This document shows positions 1-8,757 of a stretch of DNA of 64,000 bases, in pieces; positions within the stretch are counted from its first letter, which is position 1; each line of letters starts with the position of its first letter. This stretch comes from CAZIOH01 sp964540815 (lineage in GTDB: Bacteria; Myxococcota_A; Polyangia; Fen-1088), in the NCBI GenBank assembly GCA_964540815.1, contig CAZIOH010000013.1:26995-90994 (forward strand), in the 5' to 3' direction. The translations under genes were made by a program, and so were the position numbers. The notes beneath the pieces were generated by a model. The model saw nothing but the letters and a program-made list of their open reading frames with translations. It was not told the origin of the DNA and made no database searches.

Positions 1-343
1 CCCCCTCATCGTGCTTCTGAAAGCCCGCGATCCACAGCATGCCGAAGTTGAGGTGCGTTCGCGCCGCGAGGGGATCCCGACCGAGCCCGGCCGCCGCGGC
101 GGTCGCGAGGGCCTGCTCGAGGAAGGTCTTGGCCTGGTCGAAGTTGAGATTGTCGAACGCGTCGAGGGCCTGCTTGTTGAGGCTCTTGATCTCTCCAGCC
201 GCGTCCCGGGCGCCCGCCGCCGCGGCGAGACGCCCGCCGCCACCCAGCGCCCCCACGCCCACCGGCCCCAGGGCCAGCCAGCCACACGCGAGGACGCCGA
301 GCGAGCCGAACGATCTGGCGCGAGCCGCGCGCGGGCACGCCAC
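1..343 (-). CDS. TPR-like exported protein, 3' part outside the window
   Basis: Reading leftward from a GTG at 343, the frame encodes a hydrophobic N-terminal segment containing GVLACGWLALGPVGVGAL. It continues with an Ala-rich stretch and then EIKSLNKQALDAFDNLNF and FLEQALATAAAAGL before running off the edge at position 1. The DNLNFDQA...LEQAL pattern resembles one helical hairpin of the TPR-like repeats common in myxobacterial exported proteins. VLAC could be a lipobox, but it could also lie inside a plain signal anchor. The start is uncertain because another in-frame GTG lies upstream. Only the N-terminal part is visible, so no function is assigned. The frame was chosen because it alone gives a signal-like segment followed by an amphipathic repeat; the overlapping frames are low-complexity Arg/Pro-rich shadows. 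Confidence 0.5.
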   Translation of the reverse strand, partial: MACPRAARARSFGSLGVLACGWLALGPVGVGALGGGGRLAAAAGARDAAGEIKSLNKQALDAFDNLNFDQAKTFLEQALATAAAAGLGRDPLAARTHLNFGMLWIAGFQKHDEG

Positions 344-495
344 GCGGCTCCCGCCTGCGCGGGCAGCCACCGAGGGAGAGGGGAATGCTGTCTCTGCCGG
401 ATGAGGACTCGGTCGACCAAGGAATTTCGGACTGAGGGAGCCGCTGAGCACGCGCCCGGGATCGTATCACAAGTCGCCCGGCCCCCGGGTGGAGG

Positions 496-2211
496 TCAGA
501 AAGGGGCCGGGCTCTCGACCTCGACGCGCCGGCCGGTCTCGGGGTGCGTGAAGGCCAGCCACTCCGCGTGCAGGAACAGCCGGTCCACCGCGGCGGGGGA
601 TGGGCAGCCTGCGGGTGTCGTCGACGCTCGGCCATACAACCGGTCTCCCAGGATGGGGGCGTCGAGCCCGGCAGGGTGAGCGGCGTGCACCCGCAGCTGG
701 TGGGTGCGGCCGGTTCGCGGCACGAGCAGCACCCGCCGCGGGTCGGCGAAGCGCGGGTCGGGAACCCACTCGGTGAGCGCGGCCTTGCCACCCACCGGAT
801 CCACGATCTGGCGGGGGCGATCGTCGACGTCGGTCCGGAGGGGCAGCGCGATCGTGCCCCACGCGCTCCGGTCTTCCGTCGGCCCGGCCGTTCGCGGCGG
901 CGCGCTCAGCCAGGCGACGTAGCGCTTCTCGATGGTGCGCTCGAGGAACTGGCGCTGGAGGGCCACGTAGGTTCGACTGTCCCTGGCCACCAGCATGACG
1001 CCGGAGGTGTCGAGATCGAGCCGGTGCACCAGCAGCGGGCCGGTGGCTTCGGGATAGCGAGCGCGCAGGCGGGTCGAGACGGCGTCCGTCAGTGCCGGGT
1101 TCCGGCCCGGCACGGAGAGCAGGCCGGTGGGCTTCTCCACCACCGCGACGAAACGATCCTCGTAGAGGGTGACCGGCTGCTCGGCGGCGATCTCCCCGTC
1201 CCCGAACACCGGCAGCGGCTCGCAGTCCACGCCCTCGAGCAGGTGGGCGAGGACCGGGCCGCACTTGCCCCGGCACGACGGATAGTAGGTGCCGTGGTGG
1301 CGGCCGCCCGTCGCCGGTGGCGCTCCCCACCAGAACTCCGCCAGCGCGATGGGCCGCAGCCCCCGCCGGGCCGCGTGCACGAGGAGCTTCGGGGCCGCGC
1401 AGTCCCCGGCCCCCCCGGGGGGGGTCGTCGGAGCGAAGAGGGCGCGCAGGGGGCTGCCCTGCCCTTGGAAGTTGCGGAGGGCGTACCCGGCATGGACCTG
1501 CTCGAGGAGCTCGGTCGAGCGGGCCGCCTGGGCGGCCTTCAGGGTGCGGCGGCGCTCCTCGAGGCCGACGAGCGGGGCGACGAGCGCCGCACGCGCGTCA
1601 CGCTGGGACTGGCGCAGGCGCCGGAGCTCGGCCGCATCGGCCCGGCTCTCCTGGACCAGGGAAGCCTGCCCAGCCCGCGCGATGGCCCCGCCCACGCCTT
1701 CCGCCGCCCCGAGGCTGGCGCGCACCGCGTGACGCCGCGATCGCCTCGACGCGTGGCGTGCGGCCAGCTCGCCGAGCCCGCCGGCGTGGGCCAGATCGAG
1801 CGCATCCCGGCGCTGCAGGATGGCGTCCGCGGCCTCCGCCAGCTCGGCGAGGCGCCGATCGTATTCCATGAGCTCGGCCTCCGCGGCCGGCCAGAAGGCC
1901 GTGAACCGGTCGAGATCGAAGGCCGGCCTGACGAATCCGTCCAGCTCCCAGCGGCCGCCCAGCATCCCCGAGAAGCCCCGCAGGTAACCGATCCGGCCCG
2001 CGCCGTCCTCCACCACCAGCACCCCGAACATCTTGCCCCGCTGCGGCGCCTCGAAGGCGGGGCTGGGGAGGGGCCGGCCCGTCGCCAGCTCGGCCTGCAG
2101 CTCCCCCGCGGCGCGCCGCGCGAGGGCGTGGGGCGCCGCCACCGCGAACGGGCTCGGGAAGCGGGCCGGCAGCGACCCAGGCGGCGGCTGCGGCTCGAAG
2201 ATCCGGATCAT
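496..2211 (-). CDS. RluA-family pseudouridine synthase, long form
   Basis: This 571-residue protein should isomerise uridine to pseudouridine in structured RNA. The C-terminal half carries the RluA catalytic block HRLDLDTSGVMLVAR, whose Asp in HRLD is the catalytic residue, and the RTGRTHQLRVH and GDRLYG motifs that follow it in this family. The N-terminal half contains a charged helical, probably coiled-coil region and a CRGKCGP segment, as in the roughly 560-residue RluA-like proteins of gamma-proteobacteria, not the 220-residue E. coli RluA. The family includes enzymes that modify 23S rRNA U746 and tRNA U32, but the exact target here is inferred. The ATG at 2211 (MIRIFEPQ) was chosen over an earlier start that would extend into low-complexity sequence. 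The gene is divergent from bioB with a 136-bp gap. Confidence 0.88.
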   Translation of the reverse strand: MIRIFEPQPPPGSLPARFPSPFAVAAPHALARRAAGELQAELATGRPLPSPAFEAPQRGKMFGVLVVEDGAGRIGYLRGFSGMLGGRWELDGFVRPAFDLDRFTAFWPAAEAELMEYDRRLAELAEAADAILQRRDALDLAHAGGLGELAARHASRRSRRHAVRASLGAAEGVGGAIARAGQASLVQESRADAAELRRLRQSQRDARAALVAPLVGLEERRRTLKAAQAARSTELLEQVHAGYALRNFQGQGSPLRALFAPTTPPGGAGDCAAPKLLVHAARRGLRPIALAEFWWGAPPATGGRHHGTYYPSCRGKCGPVLAHLLEGVDCEPLPVFGDGEIAAEQPVTLYEDRFVAVVEKPTGLLSVPGRNPALTDAVSTRLRARYPEATGPLLVHRLDLDTSGVMLVARDSRTYVALQRQFLERTIEKRYVAWLSAPPRTAGPTEDRSAWGTIALPLRTDVDDRPRQIVDPVGGKAALTEWVPDPRFADPRRVLLVPRTGRTHQLRVHAAHPAGLDAPILGDRLYGRASTTPAGCPSPAAVDRLFLHAEWLAFTHPETGRRVEVESPAPF

Positions 2212-2347
2212 CAGGTCATCGCTGCCCACCGACGCGGAATCTAGCAATCTGCCGGTCGATCTGCCGGTCTGGCGTATCCCGGTGGTAAAAGGAACCACCG
2301 CCGGCCTCGACCGAGGCGGCGGCGTACATCACCCCGCGAGGACCCGC

Positions 2348-3310
2348 TTGGCGAAGTCAGAGCTCACAATCAAGGACGTTCGGGCGATTCACGACCTGCC
2401 ACTGCCGGAGCTCATGTTTCGGGCGCAGCTGGTTCACCGGGAACATCATCGCCCGGACGAGGTGCAGCTGTGCACCTTGCTCTCGGTCAAGACCGGCGGC
2501 TGCCCCGAGGACTGTGCCTATTGCCCGCAGTCCTCCCGGTACGAGACAGGCGTCGAGGCCGAGCGCATGCTCCGGACGCCGGAGGTCCTCGAGGCCGCGG
2601 CCCGGGCCAAGGCGGCGGGCGCCACCCGATTCTGCATGGGCGCGGCCTGGCGCGAGGTCAAGGACGGCCCCGCCTTCGAGGAGGTCCTCACCATGGTCCG
2701 GGGTGTGCGCGGGCTCGGTCTCGAGGCGTGCTGCACGCTCGGGATGCTGTCGCCCGAGCAGGCGGGGCGCCTGGCCGATGCGGGGCTGAGCGCCTACAAC
2801 CACAACCTCGACACGTCGAAGACCTTCTACGGAAAGATCATCGGGACCCGCACCTACGAGGATCGCTTGCGCACCCTCGCCAACGTTCGCCGCGCCGGCA
2901 TCACCGTGTGCTCGGGTGGCATCATCGGCATGGGCGAATCCATCGACGACCGATGCGGGATGCTGATGACCCTCGCCAGCCTCGATCCGCAGCCCGAGAG
3001 CGTGCCGATCAACGCGCTGGTCGCGACGGCGGGGACGCCCCTCGCCGATCAGAAGCCGATCGAGCCGCTGGAGTTCGTGCGCATGATCGCCACCGCCCGG
3101 ATCCTGATGCCGAAGGCGCGGGTGCGGTTGTCCGCGGGGCGGCTCGGGCTGTCGCGCGAGGCGCAGATGCTGTGCTTCCTCGCCGGCGCGAACTCGATCT
3201 TCTACGGGGAAAAGCTGCTGACCACCGGAAACCCCGACACCTCCGCCGATCAGGCGCTGCTGCGGGAGGCGGGCTTCCGGGTCAGCCTGGAGACGGCCGA
3301 GCTCGCCTAG
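2348..3310 (+). CDS. bioB: biotin synthase BioB
   Basis: This 320-residue radical SAM enzyme inserts sulfur into dethiobiotin in the last step of biotin synthesis. The [4Fe-4S] motif is visible as GGCPEDCAYCPQSSRY (CxxxCxxC). Other BioB blocks are present: LLSVKTGG, CCTLGML, YNHNLDTSKTFYGKIIGTRTYEDR (residues spanning the substrate pocket) and SAGRLGLSREAQMLCFLAGANSIFYGEKLLTTGNP. Length and order match the family. The frame is open far upstream, but the TTG at 2348 is the best start: a GAGGA Shine-Dalgarno sits at 2338-2342 with 5-nt spacing, and the protein then begins MAKSELTIKD, close to where the family begins. No other biotin genes are adjacent. A hairpin overlaps the stop codon. Confidence 0.95.
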   Translation: MAKSELTIKDVRAIHDLPLPELMFRAQLVHREHHRPDEVQLCTLLSVKTGGCPEDCAYCPQSSRYETGVEAERMLRTPEVLEAAARAKAAGATRFCMGAAWREVKDGPAFEEVLTMVRGVRGLGLEACCTLGMLSPEQAGRLADAGLSAYNHNLDTSKTFYGKIIGTRTYEDRLRTLANVRRAGITVCSGGIIGMGESIDDRCGMLMTLASLDPQPESVPINALVATAGTPLADQKPIEPLEFVRMIATARILMPKARVRLSAGRLGLSREAQMLCFLAGANSIFYGEKLLTTGNPDTSADQALLREAGFRVSLETAELA

Positions 3311-3342
3311 TCCCAGGGGACTAGCACAGTTTCGAATTTTTC
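3307..3342 (+). terminator. probable terminator after bioB
   Basis: The palindrome CTAGTCCC/GGGACTAG (3307-3314 and 3317-3324) includes the bioB stop codon and is followed by T-rich sequence (five T at about 3338-3342). The loop is tight, so the inner pairs would open. It resembles a weak Rho-independent terminator. Confidence 0.5.
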
Positions 3343-3353
3343 CGGTTTTCGTG

Positions 3354-3377
3354 TCGGAGTCCAAGTCGGAGTCCGGC
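3354..3377. repeat. 6-bp-periodic intergenic tract (TCGGAG/TCCAAG)
   Basis: Four consecutive 6-nt units read TCGGAG, TCCAAG, TCGGAG, TCCGGC. They lie downstream of bioB and outside any supported gene. This is one of seven such tracts in the window; see the findings. Confidence 0.6.
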
Positions 3378-3516
3378 GCACACGCACCGTCCTGGTCGGG
3401 TGGATCACCCCGTTGGCCCGGGTATAGGTTCGGCAGACGCTCGGTCATTCCGCGGAGATTCCGCGCGGACGAAGAGCATCACCAGAACGAACCACACCCA
3501 AGCTCGGAGGCTACCC

Positions 3517-3813
3517 ATGACCATCTCCTCGCTCACCAAGAAGCTCGCCATCGTTGCCGTCGCCACCCTCGTGACCGTCGCCGCGGGGAGCGCCGAGGCC
3601 GCCTACGGGGAGAACGGCCTGGCGCCCTCCAGGGACATGGCGGCCGCTCGAAGCGGAGCTGCGATCGTCCCTGGTGACCTGGCCACGCGCGACGCGGTCG
3701 GCGTCTCCAACCCGGTGGCCGCGCGCGATCCGCTCGCATCCGGCTCCGCCCGCTGGAGCGCGGCCGGCATCGATCCCGGGCGAGCCCTCGGCGCCTCGCG
3801 CGCCACCAAGTAA
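3517..3813 (+). CDS. small exported protein with C-terminal AGIDP motif
   Basis: This 98-residue protein starts at an ATG preceded by a good CGGAGG ribosome site at 3505-3510. The N-terminus (MTISSLTKKLAIVAVATL..., Ala-rich, ending SAEAA) is a standard signal peptide. The mature part is short, Ala/Arg/Asp-rich and has no recognised domain. It ends GSARW-SAAGIDPGRALGASRATK. That tail matches in spacing and key residues the tail of the repeat protein encoded at 60951-61379 (GSASTW-GNAGIDPTKSLSGSLQTR): both have exactly 18 residues after the Trp. No function is known to me; a shared sorting or processing signal is an inference. It stands alone between bioB and the CBM6-like gene. Confidence 0.75.
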   Translation: MTISSLTKKLAIVAVATLVTVAAGSAEAAYGENGLAPSRDMAAARSGAAIVPGDLATRDAVGVSNPVAARDPLASGSARWSAAGIDPGRALGASRATK

Positions 3814-3853
3814 TTCTCCGGGGCGACGCCGTCCCTTATGCTCCTTGCCCAAC

Positions 3854-5005
3854 GTGAAGAAGCCCCGCGCCAGATCCCCTCGCCCTACCGTGTTCCGTCT
3901 CTGGCTGGCGATGGTCGTCGTTGCCGCGATCTCGTCCTCGTCGACCTCCTCGGATCGCGCTCTGGCTCGAACCGCCGGTGCGCCCCGGCACCCGCCCGGC
4001 TGGAATGGACTTCGCGGAGGCGAGCAGATCGAGGGTGGCAAGGGACTCAGCGCCTTCCAGGCCATGCTCTGGAAGTACACGGCGAGGTGCGCGCTGCCCG
4101 AGGGCAAGACCCTCGAAGCTCCCCCCGATGCGACCGGCAAGCGGCTCAAGTTCCCAGGATTGTTCGGCGTCGCGCCCGAGTGGAACGACGGCCCCTGCGA
4201 TGCGAGATGCCAGGAGAAGGTGTCGAGCTGTCTCATCGCGCTCACCAATCGCACCGGCAAGCACGTGCTGGTCAGCCTGCTCTCGGCGGATCGCTCGCTC
4301 GGTCAGAGCTTCGCCCCGAGCGAGAACGACCGGGCGTTTCCCCATCAGGAAGGCGTGTTCTTCGGCAACGTCTTCACCAACGAGGCCTACGCGTGTCAGG
4401 GGGCGGCGGTGCGCAAGGGTCCGCAGGTGAAGCGGTTCTGCGCCCTCGAGCCAGCGACCTGCAGTGGCCTGCCCGAGTTCTCGGATCTCGGTCCATGCGG
4501 GGGCGCGTGCACCATGTCCTGCTCGCGCCTCCGCGACGGGACCGAGCGGTGCGCCGCCTCTTCTTGCCGGGACCCGCACGGCAAGCGCTGGGAGCACCCC
4601 ATCACGGTGTACCTGCGCAATCAGATCGAAGCCACCAACGCCGACGTCATGCAGGGGGTGACCGCCGGCGACGACGGCATCGACGGGCTCGACGATGGCG
4701 ACAGCGTGACGTTCAAGCTGGTGGATTTCACCCGGCCCGCGGCCCCCGGCACACCCGCCGCCGGCGTGAAGACGTTCGTGGCCTCCTTCCTTGCGCGGCG
4801 TCCACCCGGGCGAATCGAGATCTGGCTCGACGGCAAGACCCGCATCGGTACCCTCGATCTCGGCTCGCAAGCCGACACGGGCGGCCGGGAGCGGGAGCTC
4901 GGCACGCCGATCTCGGCGGCCGGTGTGTCGGGCACCCACGACGTCACGCTGAGGTTCGTCGGCGGCAAGAACATGGGTCGCCTCGCGCTGGTCGAATTTC
5001 GCTGA
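3854..5005 (+). CDS. secreted Cys-rich protein with C-terminal CBM6-like domain
   Basis: This 383-residue exported protein starts at GTG 3854 (MKKPRARSPRPTVFRLW...), giving a basic N-region and a hydrophobic core for a signal peptide. Residues about 55-250 form a Cys-containing domain (GPCDARCQEKVSSCL, CSGLPEF..., CGGACTMSCSRLRDG) that I do not recognise. The C-terminal 130 residues resemble carbohydrate-binding module family 6/36: GIDGLDDGDSVTFKLVDF, then GRIEIWLDGKTRIGTL, then SGTHDVTLRFVGGKNMG and a final LALVEFR. That order matches the CBM6 beta-sandwich. No catalytic module is evident, so it may bind polysaccharide at the cell surface or in the medium. Longer starts upstream would overlap the preceding gene. 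Confidence 0.72.
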   Translation: MKKPRARSPRPTVFRLWLAMVVVAAISSSSTSSDRALARTAGAPRHPPGWNGLRGGEQIEGGKGLSAFQAMLWKYTARCALPEGKTLEAPPDATGKRLKFPGLFGVAPEWNDGPCDARCQEKVSSCLIALTNRTGKHVLVSLLSADRSLGQSFAPSENDRAFPHQEGVFFGNVFTNEAYACQGAAVRKGPQVKRFCALEPATCSGLPEFSDLGPCGGACTMSCSRLRDGTERCAASSCRDPHGKRWEHPITVYLRNQIEATNADVMQGVTAGDDGIDGLDDGDSVTFKLVDFTRPAAPGTPAAGVKTFVASFLARRPPGRIEIWLDGKTRIGTLDLGSQADTGGRERELGTPISAAGVSGTHDVTLRFVGGKNMGRLALVEFR

Positions 5006-5063
5006 GCGCTGGAGGACGTCGGCCATGGCGGGCCGCGATGACCTGGCGCGTGTCCTGGCTTGA

Positions 5064-5079
5064 CTGAACGTACGTTCAG
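5064..5079. promoter_or_regulatory. 16-bp perfect palindrome, candidate operator
   Basis: CTGAACGTACGTTCAG is its own reverse complement and lies 18 bp upstream of the start of the radical SAM gene. Its size and symmetry resemble a TetR-family operator. No TetR-type regulator is encoded in the window, so the cognate protein is unknown. Confidence 0.45.
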
Positions 5080-5097
5080 ATTCATGCTGGAGCGCCG

Positions 5098-6219
5098 ATG
5101 CGTCCGGTCGCGGTCTCCAATCCACCCAATCCCTGGACCAGCACCGCCGTGGAGTACCTCGAGGGGGCGTCGCCCGAGATGCGCATCGAGGTGTTCGAAG
5201 ATCACAGCCGCACCATCCTGGCCAGGAACGACAGCCCGGACGTCGGGTTCACCTACAGCGTGAACCCCTATCGCGGATGCTTTCATGCCTGCGCCTACTG
5301 CTATGCGCGCCCCGGGCACGAGTATCTCGGCTTCGGCGCCGGCACCGACTTCGAGCGCCGGATCGTGGTCAAGCCGGACGCGCCGGCGCTGTTGCGCAAG
5401 GCCTTTCGCCAGAAGAGCTGGCGCCACGAGACGGTGGTGATGAGCGGGGTCACCGATTGCTACCAGCCCCTCGAGGCGTCTTACCGGCTCACCCGCGGTT
5501 GTCTCGAGGTGTGCGCCGCCGAGCGAAATCCGGTGGGCATCATCACCAAGGCGCCGCTCATCGAGCGGGATATCGACCTGCTCCGGTCGATCGCCCGGGT
5601 GGCAAGTCTTCAGGTCATCGTGAGCATTCCGTTCTCCGCCCCCGACAAGGCCCGCGCCATCGAGCCGTACGTCGCCACGCCCGCGCGCCGGATGCGGACC
5701 ATCCGGGTGCTGGCCGACGCCGGGATCGCGGTGGGCGTCAACGTGGCACCCATCATCCCGGGCCTCAACGACCAGGAGATCCCGGCGGTGCTCGAGGCGG
5801 CGCGCGCGGCGGGGGCATCGTCTGCCGCGTACGTGCTCTTGCGCCTGCCGGGTCCGGTCGCATCGGTGTTCGAGGAGCGCGTGCGGGCCCGCATGCCCCT
5901 CGCGGCCGACCGGATCCTGCACCGGATCCGAGGGACCCGCGGCGGGGGCCTCTCCGATGCCCGCTTCGGTGTTCGCGGCCGTGGCGAGGGGCCCTACGCC
6001 GACATGATCAGGAGCTTGTTCGTGACCACGAGCGCGCGCCTGGGACTGACGACCCACCGGAGCGCGACCGGCATGGCGACCTTCGAGGAGGGGGGATCGA
6101 AGCCGCTGGCTCCGGGACAACCGTCGTCGAGGACGTTACCGCCCCCAGACCACGCGCGACAGCTTGGTTTCGAATTCCAGACAGGGGAAATTCCGGGCGG
6201 TTCGAAACCCCGAGAATGA
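5098..6219 (+). CDS. PA0069-family radical SAM protein (SplB-like)
   Basis: This 373-residue protein belongs to the radical SAM superfamily. The cluster motif is CFHACAYCYARPGHEY (CxxxCxxC) at about residues 61-68, preceded by FTYSVNPYRGC, which is typical of the Rv2578c/PA0069 subgroup. Downstream blocks include VVMSGVTDCYQPLE, TKAPLIERDIDLL and APIIPGLND. The family is related to spore photoproduct lyase-like proteins, but its substrate is not established, so no reaction is assigned. The ATG at 5098 follows a GGAG ribosome site. The tail overlaps the leader region of the downstream sigma-factor gene, and a 16-bp palindrome lies immediately upstream, suggesting dedicated transcriptional control. 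Confidence 0.85.
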   Translation: MRPVAVSNPPNPWTSTAVEYLEGASPEMRIEVFEDHSRTILARNDSPDVGFTYSVNPYRGCFHACAYCYARPGHEYLGFGAGTDFERRIVVKPDAPALLRKAFRQKSWRHETVVMSGVTDCYQPLEASYRLTRGCLEVCAAERNPVGIITKAPLIERDIDLLRSIARVASLQVIVSIPFSAPDKARAIEPYVATPARRMRTIRVLADAGIAVGVNVAPIIPGLNDQEIPAVLEAARAAGASSAAYVLLRLPGPVASVFEERVRARMPLAADRILHRIRGTRGGGLSDARFGVRGRGEGPYADMIRSLFVTTSARLGLTTHRSATGMATFEEGGSKPLAPGQPSSRTLPPPDHARQLGFEFQTGEIPGGSKPRE

Positions 6220-6286
6220 CCGTGAGAGAGCAGGCTTTCGCGTGGTATGCGCCTTGCGTTCCACGCAGCCAGTGACGAACCCATTC

Positions 6287-7213
6287 ATGGTTCCGAGGCA
6301 GGGTGGGGGAGCCGCGCGTTCGGGATCCGCATCGCGGACAGGGCCCGCCGGCCAAGCCGGCCCCGCCTATCTGGCCCAGATCCGGCAGTATCCCTTGCTG
6401 TCGCGCGAGGAGGAGCGCGCCCTGGCGGTCGAGTTCAGTCGGACCCAGGACAGCCGCCTGGCGGATCGGCTGGTGACCGCAAACCTGAGGCTGGTGGTGA
6501 AGCTGGCGCGGGAGTACTGCCGATCCCCGCGGGATCTCCCCGACCTCATCCAGGAGGGGAACATGGGCCTCGTCCGGGCGGTGCGCCGATTCGAGCCCGA
6601 GCGCGGGGTGCGCCTGTCCTCGTATGCGGCCTGGTGGATACGGGCATATATCCTGCGCTTCCTGCTGATGAATTCCCGCCTGGTCAAGCTCGGGACGACC
6701 CAGCCCCAGCGACGCCTGTTCTTCAACATCAACAAGCAGAGGGATGGGCTCGAGAAGCTCGGGATCGAGGCCACCTCCGAGCAGCTGGCCAGCGCGCTCG
6801 GGGTCCCGGTCGCGACCGTGGTGGAGATGACCCAGCGCCTGAAGTCGGAGGCATCGCTCGACGCGCCGATGCGTTCGAACGGCTCGCCCGGGCACAGCCT
6901 CGGGAACCTCGTCTCCATCCCCGGCCACCAGCACCCCGATCACCAGGTGGAGTCGCGGGAGTTCGGGAGCCTGCTGCGAGACAAGCTCGAGACCTTCGGG
7001 CACACCCTCCAGGGCACGGACGCCGACATCTTCCGCGAGCGAATTCTATCCGAGGAGCCGATCCCGCTCGTGCAGATCGCCGGGCGGTATGCCGTCTCAC
7101 GGCAACGGATCTGTCACCGGGAGGCGCGCATCCGGACCCGCCTGCGCGAGTACCTGCGACAGCAGCTCGGAGACAGCCTGGGCGAGTTCGCCGTCTCCTC
7201 GACCGCGGCCTGA
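6287..7213 (+). CDS. RpoH-like sigma-70 family sigma factor
   Basis: This 308-residue sigma factor has the full group-2/3 layout. Region 1.2 reads YLAQIRQYPLLSREEERAL. Region 2 contains LVTANLRLVVKLAREY, DLPDLIQEGNMGLVRAV and RGVRLSSYAAWWIRAYIL. Immediately after comes QRRLFFNINK, a clear match to the RpoH box (QRKLFFNLRK) that marks sigma-32 proteins. Region 4 near the C-terminus reads IPLVQIAGRYAVSRQRICHREARIRTRLREYL, giving a helix-turn-helix. It should direct RNA polymerase to a stress-type regulon. The ATG at 6287 was chosen because upstream sequence encodes no conserved residues; an in-frame GTG at 6272 is possible. The Ser/Gly-rich N-terminus of about 25 residues is unremarkable. Confidence 0.88.
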   Translation: MVPRQGGGAARSGSASRTGPAGQAGPAYLAQIRQYPLLSREEERALAVEFSRTQDSRLADRLVTANLRLVVKLAREYCRSPRDLPDLIQEGNMGLVRAVRRFEPERGVRLSSYAAWWIRAYILRFLLMNSRLVKLGTTQPQRRLFFNINKQRDGLEKLGIEATSEQLASALGVPVATVVEMTQRLKSEASLDAPMRSNGSPGHSLGNLVSIPGHQHPDHQVESREFGSLLRDKLETFGHTLQGTDADIFRERILSEEPIPLVQIAGRYAVSRQRICHREARIRTRLREYLRQQLGDSLGEFAVSSTAA

Positions 7214-7235
7214 AGCTGCCCGCCGGCTCTTCGAG

Positions 7236-8684
7236 CTACGAGAGGCTGTAGCGCGGCAGCCTCATGACCGCGGTCTGCAGGCCCTCGGCGAAGGCCGGAT
7301 GCACGAACTCGGCGTCCACGATGGCGCGGACGGATGCGCCGGCTTGCATCAGGACCAGGAACACGTGGATCAGCTCCCCGGCGTCCGCGCCGACGATGCG
7401 GGCCCCCAGGATCCGCTCGGAGGACGGATCGACCAGGACCTTGACGATCCCCGCCGTCTCGTCGGTCTCGATGGCCCGCGCGATGTTGCCGAAGGGAAGG
7501 GTGGCGACGTCGGCGTGGATCCCCTGGGCGTGCGCCTGGCGCTCCGACAGGCCCACGCCGGCCACCTGCGGGTCGGTGAAGACGGTGAACGGGACCAGCC
7601 GCTGACTCCGCGCCCGCGCCGGCCGTCCCGTGAGCAGGTCGAAGAGCACCCGATGATCGTCCCAGGCGGTGTGCGTGAACTGGGGGCCGTCGGTGCAGTC
7701 GCCGACGGCGAAGACCCCGGGGATGCTGGTCTGGTAGTGCTCGTCGACCCGGACGTGCCCCCCCGCGTCGAGCGCGATGCCACCCTCGGCGCAGCCGAGA
7801 TCATCGGTGTTGGGGCGCCGTCCCGTCGCGACCAGCAGGTGCGAGCCGCGAATGATCTCGCCGCTGGTCAGGGTCAGCGCCAGCTCCCCCGCCGTCGCCG
7901 ATCTCGGTGCCTCCGCAGCGCCCGCCGCCTCGCGCGGAGCGTTCCGCTCGGCGTCGGGTTGCATCTCGATCCGCACCGCCCCAGACCCGTGCGCGAGCCC
8001 GATGCCCTCTGTTCGAAGCGCCACCTCGAGCGCCTCGGACACATCCGGGTCCTCGCGCGGCAGGAGGCGCTCCCTCTGGTTGACGATGGTCACCTCGGCG
8101 CCGAGCCGACGCATCAGCTGGCCGAGCTCGCAGCCAATGTATCCGCCCCCGAGGACGAGGAGGTGACGTGGCAGCTGGTCGAGGTCGAGCAACCGCGTGC
8201 TGTCGAGGTACGGAATCGCGTCGAGCCCAGCGACCGCGGGGATGGCCGCGCGGGCTCCCACGTCGATGACCACGCGGTCGGCCTCGAAGCGCTCGCCCGC
8301 CACCTCGACGGTGCGTTCGGCGACGAGGCGGGCATGCCCTCGGGTGAAGGTCAGTCGGTCACCGCCGGAGGCGAGCCGCCGTTCGACGCCGTGACGCCAG
8401 CGCGCCACCATCTCGTTCTTGCGCGCGACCACGGCGGGGAAGTCGACCGCCACCTCCCCGGTGGACACCCCGAGGCGGTGCGCGGTCCGGGCCACGTGCG
8501 CGGCGCGCGCGCTCGCGATCATCGTCTTGGTGGGCGTGCACCCGGTGTTCGAGCAGGTGCCGCCCGCCGCCCCGCGTTCGATGATTCGCACGCGCAGACC
8601 GGCCGCGGCCAGGCGGGTCGCGAGGGGCACCCCGGCCTGGCCGGTGCCGATGATGATGACGTCGTCTCGGGTGTGCGTGCTCAT
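7236..8684 (-). CDS. class I pyridine nucleotide-disulfide oxidoreductase, mercuric-reductase-like
   Basis: This 482-residue FAD enzyme has the N-terminal dinucleotide fold VIIIGTGQAGVPLATRLA and the redox-active disulfide block GGTCSNTGCTPTKTM (CxxxxC). A second Rossmann fold follows (LLVLGGGYIGCELGQLM), then ATGRRPNTDDLG, the FAD-binding VFAVGDCTDGPQF, and a C-terminal dimerisation domain (TVFTDPQVAGVGLSE ... FVHPAFAEGLQT). The overall pattern fits the mercuric-reductase/dihydrolipoamide-dehydrogenase family. There is no N-terminal heavy-metal domain and no C-terminal vicinal Cys pair, so mercury reduction is unlikely; the electron acceptor is unknown. The end (HP, not HxxP...E of Lpd) also argues against a true dihydrolipoamide dehydrogenase. 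It converges with the sigma-factor gene. Confidence 0.87.
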   Translation of the reverse strand: MSTHTRDDVIIIGTGQAGVPLATRLAAAGLRVRIIERGAAGGTCSNTGCTPTKTMIASARAAHVARTAHRLGVSTGEVAVDFPAVVARKNEMVARWRHGVERRLASGGDRLTFTRGHARLVAERTVEVAGERFEADRVVIDVGARAAIPAVAGLDAIPYLDSTRLLDLDQLPRHLLVLGGGYIGCELGQLMRRLGAEVTIVNQRERLLPREDPDVSEALEVALRTEGIGLAHGSGAVRIEMQPDAERNAPREAAGAAEAPRSATAGELALTLTSGEIIRGSHLLVATGRRPNTDDLGCAEGGIALDAGGHVRVDEHYQTSIPGVFAVGDCTDGPQFTHTAWDDHRVLFDLLTGRPARARSQRLVPFTVFTDPQVAGVGLSERQAHAQGIHADVATLPFGNIARAIETDETAGIVKVLVDPSSERILGARIVGADAGELIHVFLVLMQAGASVRAIVDAEFVHPAFAEGLQTAVMRLPRYSLS

Positions 8685-8757
8685 GGATGGCGGCCCTCCG
8701 ACCAGCGCGGCTCGTGCGCTGCGGAAGACTACCAGAGGCGGTCAGCGCCGCCCGCGG

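Noticed and set aside
2033..2347. Upstream extension of bioB
   Set aside because: It overlaps the divergent pseudouridine-synthase gene and has no conserved residues; TTG 2348 has a good ribosome site and family-matching start.
6166..6209. Inverted repeat GGTTTCGAA/TTCGAAACC near the end of the radical SAM gene
   Set aside because: It lies inside coding sequence with a 26-nt loop and no clear partner motif; it could be chance.
7236..8684. Calling this a mercuric reductase with a mer operon
   Set aside because: No N-terminal metal domain, no C-terminal Cys pair and no merR/T/P genes nearby.
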